Source: Henckelia pumila
Taxonomy: Eukaryota > Streptophyta > Magnoliopsida > Lamiales > Gesneriaceae
Length of the DNA: 64,000 bases
Assembly: GCF_033568475.1 (NCBI RefSeq)
Contig: NC_133123.1
Location: forward strand, 1,798,001-1,862,000
Direction: 5' to 3'
The position numbers and the translations under genes are program-made. The notes beneath the pieces were generated by a model. It had not been told where the DNA came from. It saw nothing but the letters and a program-made list of their open reading frames with translations, and searched no databases. How positions within the stretch are numbered: the first letter of the stretch is position 1; every line of letters begins with the position of its first letter. Below are positions 40,601 to 56,316 of this stretch, in pieces.

Positions 40601-41885
40601 CTAACCGTTGCAAGTTGCAATGATTTTAATTAAACCGTTAAAAATTTAATTATATAATTAATTTAATTGTAACTAACACACAATTTTCATGTATTGCGGT
40701 GATAATGTATTGTACAAATAATTAAGTAAATTGTAAAATTGATTTATTAATTTATATTTTTATTTTTGTCCGATTTCTAAAAACAAATGATTTTATCTTG
40801 TGTTGGTAATATTTATTGATGTTTTTAATATTAATTAATCATATTTATTAAAAATAAAAAAAATAATTAAAATAAATGCTTTGGTTTACTTTAAACCGTT
40901 GCAACAATATTGCAACGATGGAATTCTAACCGTTTCAATGTGCGATGTTTTAATTAAACTGTTGCTAATTTAATTATATAATTAATTAAATTATAACTAG
41001 CACAAAATTTTCATGTGTTACGATGACATTGCATTGTACATATAATTAAGTAAATTGTAACATTAATTTATTAATTTAGATTATTATTTTTGTCCGATTT
41101 CTAAAAACAAATGATTTTATCTTGTATTGATAATATTTATTGATGTTTTTAATATTAATTAATCATATTGATTAAAAATAAAAAAAATAATTAAAATAAA
41201 TGTGACGGTTTACTTTAAACCGTTGAAATATTGCAACGATAAAATTCTAACCATTGCAATGTGCGACAATTTTAATTAAATTGTTGCAAATTTAATTATA
41301 TAATTAATTAAATTGTAACTCACACACAATTTTCATGTATTACGGTGGCAATGCATTTTGTACAAATAATTAAGTAAATTATAACATTGATTTATTAATT
41401 TATATTATTATTTTAGTTGGATTTATAAAACAAATTATTTTATCTTGTGTTGATAATATTTATTGATATTTTTAATATTAAATAATCATATTGAAATAAT
41501 TAATTAAAATAATTATGACCGTTTACTTCGAACCGTTGCAATTGCAACGGTTGAATTCTAACCGTTGCAATTTGCGACGGTTTGAATCTAACCGCGTCAA
41601 ATTTAATTATATAATTAATTAAATTATAACTAGTACACAATTTTTATGTATTACGGTTGCAATGTATTATACAACTAATTAATTAAATTGTAACGTTTAT
41701 TTATTAATGAAGGTTTTTATTTTTGTCCGATTTTAAAAAAATAAATGATTTTATCTTGTGTTGGTAATATTTATTGATGTTTTTAATATTAATTAATCAT
41801 AATGATTAAAAATAAAAAATTATTTAAAATAAATCCGACGGTTTATTTTAAACCATTACCTTGCAATTTGCGACGGTTTTAATTA
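37679..41885. repeat. satellite-like tandem array, ~320-bp monomer, ~13 copies, 1,598-bp higher-order period
   Basis: Monomer starts (AATG..ACGGTTTACTTTAA or a variant) lie at about 37679, 38001, 38310, 38632, 38955, 39277, 39599, 39908, 40230, 40553, 40875, 41199, 41513 and 41832. Each monomer carries CCGTTGCAATATTGCAACGG (a perfect 20-bp palindrome) or a variant, then further CCGTTGCAA and CGACGGTTTTAATTAAA motifs, TTAATTATATAATTAATTAA, and TTTTATCTTGTGTTGGTAAT. Spacings 309, 322, 323, 322 and 322 repeat exactly from 38001 to 39599 and again, within 2 bp, to 41199, so five-monomer blocks were duplicated recently. Non-coding. Motifs of this CGACGGTTT/AAACCGT type occur in subterminal repeats of some plant DNA transposons, so a transposon origin is possible. 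Confidence 0.93.
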
Positions 41886-41887
41886 AA

Positions 41888-42235
41888 AAGATAGAGGTAC
41901 CGATTTTGGGGAAAAAAAGTAGAAAAGATAACACTACGTACATAAGAAAATTTAATATATAGTCATTACAAATAAAACCAAAAATAATATAATGTAAATA
42001 AGCAAAACGCGAATATTTATCTTTTAATACTAACTCGTGGCAGCACGAAATTTCCCATAAAATTTTGTCTCTCTGTCAATAATCTGTCATGCATTGTGAT
42101 TGGCAGAAAAGAAAGGAGTAAAATTCCAATATAAGGATTTGGAGTGATGGTTTTTAATGGTATTTGTTAGGTAGCATAAATAAAAGTACAATTTATTCAC
42201 ACTCACTTAGATTGCCTCCAAAGACGACATCAATA
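41888..42235. repeat. duplicated segment, right copy (pair of 34225-34765)
   Basis: Same order of blocks as the left copy (AAGATAGAGGTACCGATTTT, AGATAACACTACGTACATA, GCAAAACGCGAATATTTATC, AATTTCCCATAAAATTTTG, CATTGTGATTGGCAGAAAAG), immediately after the last satellite monomer and before tandem copy 3 resumes. It lacks the 197-bp MITE of the left copy. Confidence 0.85.
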
Positions 42236-43013
42236 AAAGTACAAATTTATATTTATATTATTTTTATTTAATTCTAAATTGATTTATTAGAAAAATAATT
42301 TTCACATTTACACGATCTTTATGCTCATACAATACGTGTGCATTGAAATGCGAGTACTTATAGAACGTCCATCAACTCACACAAATATTTAATTAACTTA
42401 ATATAGTATATATAGATAAATTAAACATGCATCTGGTTGATATGCACATTTATTTTATAATATAATTGTCGGCCCCGATTATAAATTGTATACGAATGTA
42501 TTTCGCAAAAAAAATATGCATATGGTTTATATATATTTACGTAAAAGCCAATTTACAACCATCTGGAGTGAGGTACTTGTGATAATCTTTTCTCTCATCA
42601 TTGAAATTCATAGTCATTATGAATTTATGATGCATTTTCTTTGTAACTAGATGGTTTGCATTTCCCATATAAAATAGACATATAATTAAATATATATATA
42701 TATATATATATATATGCTTATTTCAGTGTAGGATTTTAATTAATCTAAGGTTTCTTAAACAAATAAAAGTTAATCGCTGGCCTAGATTGACCCCTAATCT
42801 ATAACTCCTTAAATTTGATATAGAGATCTTTATAACCTTGACATACTTCTCATACATCATAGGGAATTAGTTAAACCAATTATTTAGAACTCATATTTAT
42901 AGTATTTCATATATATTTATATTATTTTTATTTAATTCTAAATTCATTTATTAGAAAAATAATTTTCATATGTAAACGATCGTTATGCTCATGCAACACG
43001 TGTGCATTGAAAT

Positions 43014-43696
43014 CAGGGCCGTCTCCAGAATATTAGAGGCCCTAGGCAAATATTCAGGGAAGAGAGCTATATAAAATTTTTAATTAAATATCTATACAAT
43101 CGTTTTATCGTCTAAAAATCAAAATTTTTAATTTTTGTAACTAAAAATAATGACATAAACAACAATTGAATCAAAATATAAAAAATAAAACTAAAACTAA
43201 AAAAAACTCGATGAATACTCAAATTTCACGAGTCAGAGATGAATTAATGCATAATACAAATAGAATAAGAATCCCTAAATTAAGGAATTAAGTAAAAATC
43301 ATTCTCATTGTCGAATAAAAAAATTACAAATTTTTAGTATATCGAGATCAAAAATTAAATTAATTAAAAAAATCATCCGAAGTACAAAAAATAGACAAAA
43401 TATATCTTATCTCATTCAATAAATAAACAAAAGATGATTAGTCCAATTTAAATACCTTAACTCATCTGAGATGATCAATTTAAAGAAAAAAATATTTTTG
43501 TTTAAATAAAAAGATATTTTTTTAACTAAAAAAATGATGAAAAAAAGTACAAAAAATTGACCACGATTTCGAATTTTAAACAAAATAAATAGACTAATAT
43601 AATATTTTAAATATAAAAAATACTTAAATTTTTTTTTTTAAAAAAAATATTTTTGAGGTCTCTGCCTAGGCCGCCAGCCCCTTGGAGCCGGCCATG
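43014..43696. mobile_element. 683-bp non-autonomous hAT-type element with 8-bp target duplication
   Basis: Ends CAGGGCCGTCTCCA and TGGAGCCGGCCATG are imperfect terminal inverted repeats of hAT type. ATTGAAAT is duplicated at 43006-43013 and 43697-43704. Removing the element and one duplicate restores the GTGCATTGAAAT...GTGAGTAC sequence seen in the other tandem units. The interior is AT-rich with no open frame of note. Confidence 0.92.
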
Positions 43697-44639
43697 ATTG
43701 AAATGTGAGTACTTATAGAATGTTCCATCAACACACACAAATATTTAATCTAACTTAATATATCATATTCATATATATAGATAAAATATGCATCTGGTTG
43801 AAATGCACATTTCTTTTATAATCTTCGGCCCCGATTATAAATTGTATACGAATGTATTTTGCAAACAAAATATGCATATGGTTTATATATATTTACGTAA
43901 AAGCCAATTTACAGCCATTTGAAGTGGGGTACTTGTGATAATATTTTCTCTCATCATTGAAATTCACGGTTATTATGAATTGATGATGGATTTTCTTTGT
44001 GACTAGATGATTTGTATTTCCCGTATGTATATATATATATATGCTTATTTCAGTGTAGGATTCTAATTAATCTAAGATTTCTTAAACCAATAAAAGTTTA
44101 TTGCTGGCCAGGTTGTCCCCTAATCTTTAACTTCTTAAATTCGATATGAAGATCTTTATAACCCAAACCTACTTCTCAAAGATCACAGGGACTTAATTAA
44201 ACCAATTATTTAGAACTTAACATCTTTATAGTATTATATATTTATATTATTTTTATTTAATTGTAAATTCATTTATTAGAAAAATAATTTTCATATGTAC
44301 ACGATCGTTACACTCACTCATGTAACATGTGTGCATTGAAATGCGAATACTTATAGAACGTTCCATCAATACACACAAATATTTAATATAACATAATATA
44401 TTATATATATAGATAAAATATGCATATGATTGATATGCACATTTCCTTTATAATCGTCGGCTCCGATTATAAATTGTATAAGAATGTATTTCGTAAACAA
44501 AAATGCATATGGTTTATGTATATTTACATAAAAGTCAATTTAATTACAGCCACCTGGAGTTTGGTACTTGTGATAATCTTTTTTTCTCATCATTGAAATT
44601 CACAGTAATTATGAATTTATGATGTATTTTTTTTGTGTC

Positions 44640-45757
44640 CAGGGAGCCACCCAAAGGCTTTGATGAGTTCATGTATCCTAGTTTAATTTTTAGTGTGGTT
44701 TTAGATAATATTTTTTGTCATTGAATTAGTTCTTTAGCTTATTATAATTGAAACATTTTCCCCATCTTTTTTGGGCTTCATCCTTCCCGCCACTCCTTCA
44801 TTTTGCACTGATTCAATTAATTATTTGAAACTCTTGTTTAAGGTAGTATTTGCAATCTCTAAAAATAAGTGATTATTGAATTTTTCTTCACCAATTTGTT
44901 AATAAAAACTTCATAATCACTTATTTTTAGAGGTTACAAACACTATCTAAATTAAATAACTTTTATATCAAATTTATTAATTTAATTTAGTTTCATTAAT
45001 ATCTAAATTGAACAGAACTATTGCGCCTTTGTGCTCATTTAATATATGATATAAAGTATGAATAAGTTTTTTTGATAGATATCAAGTAATATGACAATAT
45101 GAATATGAACTCGAGAGTTTTTTATACTAATAATGAAGAAGAATATTTGTCATAAATAATTTTCATTTCAATATTTATTTTATATTAAAGGTAATAATTC
45201 AGTTTTTTTTTTTTATTAGATTGCATTATGTAACTATTTGTTGTTGGTTAAAGAGAAATGATCATTTTGCACCTCAATTAAGTTTTGAGTATGATAAAAC
45301 TGAAATTTTTTCTGATTATGATATACACTTTCTCGTGATCAGATAATGGATCAATTAAGTTATTTTATGTTGATAATGTATAAATTCTTGTATAGAAATT
45401 TTATCCTAGTGATTTCAATGCTAAATATACAATAAATATCGTGTACAACGATATTTACAACAATTATATCGTAAAATTTTGCTAGTTTATCGCATTATTT
45501 TGTATTCAATTTATTGTGAGATTTTGATATATTTAATTTATATATTGTATCGTAAAATTTGGTATACATGTAATATTGCTCATATTTATATAATTTGAAA
45601 AGTCAATTGAAACATTATAAGTTTGATATGAAATATTTCAGAATTTTTATCGTTTTTGAATTATTATTTTTTAATTTTTAAATATTTAATTTATATTATT
45701 TTATTTTATTTTTGAATCAATAAGTCCAGGATCTAAAAGATTTCTGCTACGTCCCTG
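44640..45757. mobile_element. 1.1-kb non-autonomous hAT-type element with near-perfect 8-bp target duplication
   Basis: Begins CAGGGAGCCACCCAAAGG and ends CTGCTACGTCCCTG, so the termini share CAGGGA. TTTGTGTC (44632-44639) and TTTGTGAC (45758-45765) are an 8-bp duplication with one mismatch; the latter matches the other tandem units. AT-rich interior without coding capacity. A 106-bp Tourist-like element is nested at 44842-44947. Confidence 0.85.
44842..44947. mobile_element. 106-bp Tourist-like MITE nested inside a hAT-type element
   Basis: Ends GGTAGTATTTGCAATCTCTA and AGAGGTTACAAACACTATC are inverted repeats, with AAATAAGTGATTAT / ATAATCACTTATTT inside and TAA on both sides (44839-44841, 44948-44950). 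Same family and exactly the same length as 26163-26268. Confidence 0.88.
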
Positions 45758-45791
45758 TTTGTGACTAGATGGTTTACATTTTCCGTATAAA

Positions 45792-45795
<4 letters not shown>

Positions 45796-45853
<58 letters not shown>

Positions 45854-45860
45854 CCCACAC
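45796..45860. repeat. (TA)n(CA)n compound microsatellite
   Basis: About 46 bp of TA followed by CACACACACACCCCACACA. Confidence 0.9.
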
Positions 45861-46609
45861 AAAAGATATGGACTAATATGTCACCATAAGTGCAACTATT
45901 CGTCGTGTTTGAATTCTCTGTCATTATTATTATTTTTGTTATTATCATCATATATAATGAATATCATATCATTATCTTTCGTACGGTTTCAATATATTCC
46001 AGGTTGTCTTCATAATAATCGTTGTTTTCAAAGCAATTCGTTTTGGGTTGCTAAGATGTGATGCATACCTACTGACTTAATAATAATGCCTTTCACTCAT
46101 ATCGGTGTAGTGGTCACATGCAAAAAAGTACAATGGCAGATTGTGCACCGCGAGAATTTTAATCAAATCGACAGATACAATTAAATCACTCTCCATTCAA
46201 AATGTCAAACCACTCATTTCCCAAGAAAACTGGGTGCCAACGTGGCATATGCTTTAATGAATATATATACCATGTTCCTTATTTATTCTTTTCGCAGTCT
46301 GGGAACTCTAATTCTGATAAGACACAATTGGCCCTCTTAATTTTACACTACGTTTCCTACCTTCGAATGATTAACGATTAAGCAAAATTAAAATCTCAAC
46401 TTCGGTTAACTATGTATACAAATTACAAGTACCATGTGAAGTTCTGTATCCCTTTCGATCGTAAGCCAAAGGTACGTAGAAGAAGTTGCAATATTTTGTG
46501 GGAAAACATTAATTATGGGAAAAATTACCGTTCTTCGAGGGTTTTTTTTTAAATAAAAAAACAATCTTCTTTCTTCTCTCTTTTTTCTCTCCTCTAGTTT
46601 TTGTCTGTT

Positions 46610-46805
46610 TTTTTTCCTAGTGTGACACTAATGTGACGTTAGTGTCATAACATCATATCAACATTTTATCGAAAATAAAAAAGCTAAAATTGTAAAAGAT
46701 CAAAATTATCAAAATTTGAAAGATATAAGACCAAAACTCATGGTAGACAAGATAAAATACAAAAATTATAAAGAGGGAGGACCAAAAATTTTATAATTGC
46801 TCTGA
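46610..46805. repeat. degenerate fold-back repeat, possible relative of the 24.5-kb family
   Basis: CTAGTGTGACACTAATGTGACGTTAGTGTCATAAC centres on inverted GTGACACTAA/TTAGTGTCA arms, followed by AAAAAAGCTAAAATTGTAAAAGATC, GACCAAAACTCA and GGACCAAAAATTTTATAATTG blocks like the right arms of the 24.5- and 30-kb elements. The left arm is largely gone. Confidence 0.5.
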
Positions 46806-46921
46806 ATTAAGATGAAGTCCACAAGACTCATCAATCATCATCAAAGTACTGCCCAAACCTTCAGACCCCGTTGGGTGATTGAAGTCTGAAGAAGTTGCGG
46901 GTGTCTATTCTTGTCATGGAT

Positions 46922-47077
46922 TTCAATCAGAAAGGTAGCCAAAGGCCCAAAGCAAATAATAAAGAGCATGTTTATGGTCTAAATAACAACACATCTTCAG
47001 CTATGCCTATTCCAACCCTTTTATGTCTTATTCTCCAAATAGCAATAATAAGACAGGTTTGCTGTAATGTAGGGTAG
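46922..47077 (+). other. short open frame of unknown status
   Basis: A plus-strand frame from the internal ATG (MDFNQKGSQRPKANNKEH...) to TAG encodes about 51 residues with a hydrophilic N-terminal half and a hydrophobic C-terminal half (PTLLCLILQIAIIR). The surrounding 250 bp are less AT-biased than the neighbourhood. I recognise no family. It could be a decayed exon, a small protein or chance. Confidence 0.25.
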
Positions 47078-47599
47078 CAATGATTTTGTAGCGTATAAGA
47101 TGGATTTAAAGCTAAGGCAAAGATTTGGAACCCACAAAAAAAATGGTGAGAGACAATTTCTTCACATCTCATGGGGTTCTAAGTTCTAACCAACATATGT
47201 GTTAGCCCATGTTGACGCTACATAGGTATTAAATATTTAAATGTATGCGTAGGCACTTGTGTTTTTAATCAATCGAAACGTGCGAAGGAGACTTGATAAT
47301 TAGACATGAAATATATGAAAATTTGATTCAGGCAGGACAATTGTCTTGCTCGCCTTTGCATCCACGATATAAAAGGCCAAAGAAGAACCTTACGATAATG
47401 ATTTCAAGCTAGAGATTATTTCTCATTTTATTTCAACCGAAATGTTCGAAAATAGATGTGAGTTTTTAAAGAACCATCATTATCCTCGAAAATACACACC
47501 AAAAAAAAAGACGACATGGAGGAAGTCCTCTTGAGAGTAACGTAAAGCTCACAAGGCTCAACTACTTACTGTGTCTAGCTAAGAACAGGGTACTCACGT

Positions 47600-52710
<5,111 letters not shown>

Positions 52711-53031
52711 CGAAAATCTGAGTCACGAAACCTCGGCTCTTTGTTTTCGCTCTTTTGTCTTTTCTCCAAATGCAAGTAGGTTACCAAACTCCAAGGGCAA
52801 AGTTGTCCTCGAATGGTCCGCCCCCGAAATTACAAAAGGAATAACCTCCTTTTTTTTCTTTAGGTAAAAGAATCCGCCATCGTTTTCACAAATTAATTTT
52901 ATACGATAATTATTTTATTTGAGTTATTAATAAACATTCATAAAACAATTTAACAATTGATGGTTTTCGATGATATGAAACTGTTTTTGATAATTTTATT
53001 TTGAATTGTGAGCAAAAGTTCATTCAAAAAT
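52711..53031. other. PFP-beta 5' flank and promoter region
   Basis: About 320 bp upstream of the PFP-beta start on the minus strand. The open frames that cross it (52522-52867) are antisense shadows of exon 1. No TATA box could be assigned with confidence. Confidence 0.5.
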
Positions 53032-53442
53032 ATTTATATTTCATTTCATCATTTTATTATGGAAAAATGAGCGGTAGGTGGAGCAGAGAAATTCTATATG
53101 GTAAATCGTATGATGGATTATAATAATTGGTAAAGAAAGTATATTCCAACGTACATTCCGGATAAACTTATGTATTTCACGATGGGAGCAGGCCCAGATC
53201 CTCTGCCTCGGGGGCCTTGGCCCATAAAGTTCTGAGTTATAGGCTTCTGGGCCTCAGTTATACGCAAGCCTCGAGTTTCAAATCAATCATCTCACGTCTC
53301 ACAGTACAAAACAAATCTCCAATTATTTATAATATATAGTAACAATAATTATACTGATATTTACATCTTCAAAAAAATATTATACTGATATTTTAAAAAA
53401 ATACTGATATTTAATTAATTAAGTTTTATTTAAAAAATAGGC

Positions 53443-53446
<4 letters not shown>

Positions 53447-53516
<70 letters not shown>
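53447..53516. repeat. (TA)n(GT)n compound microsatellite
   Basis: About 34 bp of TA followed by 36 bp of GT. Confidence 0.95.
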
Positions 53517-53518
<2 letters not shown>

Positions 53519-53725
53519 TACACGTTAAATATTACTAGTGTGGGTGAGATGGCTATGTGCCTATGAGTGTATCCCAAACATTGAAATATGATAGACGATA
53601 CAAAACAATCTGGACCCGGCCATTCAGTTCGATTGCTACATATCGATTAATGAATTAAGATGGGAATTAATTGGATCTGATCATAAAAGAATATATATAT
53701 ATAGAGTTTCGATCGGTATCTACGT

Positions 53726-53787
53726 GAGCAACAGCTGACGTGGCAATCACTAATTGGATGTACAAAGTGCCACGTCAGCTGTTGCTA
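53726..53787. mobile_element. short hairpin element with 19-bp perfect arms
   Basis: AGCAACAGCTGACGTGGCA and TGCCACGTCAGCTGTTGCT enclose ATCACTAATTGGATGTACAAAG. The ATTGGATGT centre resembles that of the 37396-37509 palindrome. Possibly a minimal MITE. Confidence 0.65.
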
Positions 53788-53956
53788 TATATAAGGAATG
53801 TTATGTTGAAATATACTTTCTTTACCAATTATTATAATCCATCATACGATTTATCATAACCGCACATTTTTCCATAATAAAATGAAGAAATGAAATATAA
53901 AACAGAATTGTGCAATTTCTAGTTTTTTTTTAAAAAAAAATGGTAACCAAAAGATT

Positions 53957-54394
53957 TTTTTTTATCGTTATCATTTTAATTATTAGGTTATATATAAGTA
54001 GATTCCAAGATATTCCCATAAAAAAAGGGAAAATATTTTTTAGTATATTAATTTATTCATATTTTGGTTTTGATCCATTAATTTTATAAAATTTGTTTTT
54101 GGTACATTAAATTTTAATTTTCAGTAATTTTGATCCAACTGCACACGCGTTAGCTAGACATTTGTACACGTATATAGTTGGACCAAAATCATTGAAAATT
54201 AAATTTTAGTGTACCAAAATCAAATTTTAAAATCTTAACGAACCCAGACCAATACATGAATAAGTTAATGAAACAAAAAAAAATAATTCTTCCGAAAAGA
54301 ACAGCGTATTAATTGTTGTTCGCATGATATATCCCATACGATAACAAGATCTCATGTTTAATTAGGACGAATTCTCGGATTCTAACAAACTCTT
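53957..54394 (+). mobile_element. fold-back element, left copy of an inverted pair
   Basis: Runs from TTTATCGTTATCATTTTAAT through AGATTCCAAGATATTCCCAT, a palindromic core (TTTTGGTTTTGATCCATTAA ... AGTTGGACCAAAATCATTGA) and CCCATACGATAACAAGATCT to TCGGATTCTAACAAACTCTT. The same sequence occurs inverted at 60437-61003. Confidence 0.8.
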
Positions 54395-56150
54395 AACTGT
54401 TGTTTTTTTGTATAATTTATTTAATTATTATTATTTTACTATTGATCATCAATTTATTTCTTGGTGTTTATTATTACTCATATTGACTTCAAAAAAAAAA
54501 TTACTCATACTAAAAATATTATTATGATTATTGTGGTAGGTAAAAGGTACATACGTAAAAATATCCCTTAATCTCTTGTACTGTTTAAAATAGAACTCTG
54601 AATACTTTTTTCAACTCAAGTTTATTTTCTGCCCTTTTACTACGTCTACAGTACCACAATCACAGGCCCGTGGTTATCACATGTTGCTTTAAAAATCAGA
54701 CAAACATCGGATAATTTTCTAATCCTAGGGTAATCACCTGCACCAAACAGGGCCTAGGGTAAAAGCTCGGTGTAATTTGAACGCGCTAAAAATCTTATTT
54801 AACCTCATTTGGTATCAAAAGCCAAACGATCATTTAATTAAATGTTTAAAAAAGAACTTTTTAATTTAAATTTAAAGCTTTTTCAAAAGCCAAAAATTTT
54901 AGCTTAATTTTTTTTATTAACTATAAAATCCAAACGGGCTCTTAGTCTTAAGATAAGTTGAACTATAACGCGTTGTAAATTTAATTTTGTCATTTTTTAC
55001 TTCTTCAAACACATAGAGAGTGTTTGGGAGGGCTTATAAGTTGTTTCAGAGCTTATAAGCTTTTTAAATTTGTTTGACAAATTTTTTACCAAACAACTTA
55101 TAAGCTGTCAAAATAAGCTGTTTGACAGCTTATAAGCTATTTTTAAATAAGTAAGATCATCCTATATATTTTATTAAATTCTCATCATGCCCTCTTCCAC
55201 TTTTTGTACATAATTTCTCAAAAAAAATTTCTAAATTAAAATTAAAAATATTTTTATTTTTTTAATATATATTTAACATTTATGATAAATTTAAAACATT
55301 TTTAAAGTATATTACTATTTAAATTATTTTCATAGTATTTTACCCATTTTGGTAATTTTCACAATAAAAAGATCTTATAATACCAAACACATCAATATTT
55401 TTAAGTTGTTTAAAATAAGTTCATACAAACACTTTAACAACTTATTTTAAAATAATACCTGACAGCTTTAATTTTAATAAGTTTAATCAAACACCCTCAT
55501 AAATGTAAAATGCGACTTACAGAGAGATTTATGATAATATCTTAATTAAGTAAAAAAAGCCATTCAATCTCAAGAACTCAAACATAAAGAAACATTTGCA
55601 TGAAGAAACATTTGGAATTACCCAATTTCGTGTTTAATTCAATAAATACTCAATTTCGGATTTGATCATGTATGTTTTGATTTTTGGCTTTCTACAGTCG
55701 GAATTAATACTAATTTGGCATTGGAAAATTCTTAAATATATGACGTCATGTCAATACTCCATAAAAAAATGAATAAAAACCAAACAAAACCTACTTAATC
55801 AAAAGTCCGAAAACCAAATTAGAATAAAATGTAAAATTTTTTTTGATACAAATCTCTATTTCAATAATTCACGATGAAAAATAGTAATTTTTTTATGTTA
55901 AAAGTATTATTTTTTATTATAAATATAAATATAAGTAAAATGCACGCATATTTTGAATAAAGATCAATAAAACCAACTCATAAAAGAAGTGCGTTACTTA
56001 ATTATTGTTGTTATCCTCATTCCAAAATGCTCATGTTATTTTATTTATAGAGTGGTTAATTGTTGGGTTTTGAATCTGAAAATTGGTCTCAAAGTAAGCT
56101 TAATTGGACTGGATATTCATTATCGCCTGAGAACTCATTTCCAACTCAAT
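54395..56150. other. AT-rich intergenic DNA with MITE-like pieces
   Basis: No coding region. At about 54798-54945 lies a relative of the 34310-34506 MITE (TTTGGTATCAAAAGCCAAAC ... ATCCAAACGGGCTCTTA). At about 55016-55500 is a hAT-like MITE beginning AGAGTGTTTGGGAGGGCTTA and ending AATCAAACACCCTC, with many inner AAGCTTATAAGC/GCTTATAAG palindromes. Confidence 0.55.
55016..55500. mobile_element. ~480-bp MITE with GTGTTTG / CAAACAC ends
   Basis: GAGTGTTTGGGAGGGCTTATA opens and TTTAATCAAACACCCTC closes the segment as imperfect inverted repeats. Inner CAGCTTATAAGCT and AACAACTTAT motifs recur in both orientations. Exact ends and target duplication were not resolved. Confidence 0.6.
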
Positions 56151-56270
56151 TAATTAGTGGTTCACAAGGAATATAACGGGCCTGTTTAGGCTTGTTTCTT
56201 CGGCACATCCATTTAATTCCATTTTTTCTCCGCCTTCACGTCTCCCTCTCGCCATTTACTATTTTATTGA

Positions 56271-56316
<46 letters not shown>

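Larger units (their letters stand above)
36520..45860. repeat. tandem ~670-bp repeat complex with nested insertions (about five copies)
   Basis: Units start (G)CTTATTTCAGTGTAGGATTC and run through TTTCTTAAACCAATAAAAGT, CCTAATCTTTAACTCCTTAA, ACACGATCGTTA, GTGCATTGAAATGCGAGTAC, GATAAAATATGCATCTGGTT, ATCGTCGGCCCCGATT, TATGCATATGGTTTATATAT and GTGACTAGATGGTTTGCATT to a (TA)n tract. Copies begin near 36520 (truncated after ~195 bp), 36716, 37559, 42716 and 44043. Copy 2 is complete. Copy 3 is split by the 320-bp satellite array plus its flank (about 37680-42240), copy 4 by a 683-bp hAT-type element, and copy 5 by a 1,118-bp hAT-type element. No coding capacity was recognised in the unit. Confidence 0.85.
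45861..47599. other. intergenic region downstream of PFP-beta
   Basis: Holds the presumed PFP-beta 3' UTR (adjacent to 47600), a degenerate fold-back repeat (about 46610-46805) and an unexplained GC-richer segment at 46840-47110 with a short plus-strand open frame. Otherwise nothing recognised. Confidence 0.55.
53032..53893. repeat. 860-bp inverted-repeat structure
   Basis: Left arm 53032-53163 (ATTTCATTTCATCATTTTAT, AAATCGTATGATGGATTATA, ATAATTGGTAAAGAAAGTAT) returns inverted at 53791-53893. The left arm carries about 30 bp absent from the right. Between the arms are a (TA)n(GT)n microsatellite and a hairpin MITE. Possibly a fold-back transposon; no target duplication was identified. Confidence 0.75.

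Noticed and set aside
37679-41885. CRISPR-like regular array
   Set aside because: Repeat and spacer are not separable. The entire ~320-bp unit repeats, the genome is eukaryotic, and there are no cas genes.
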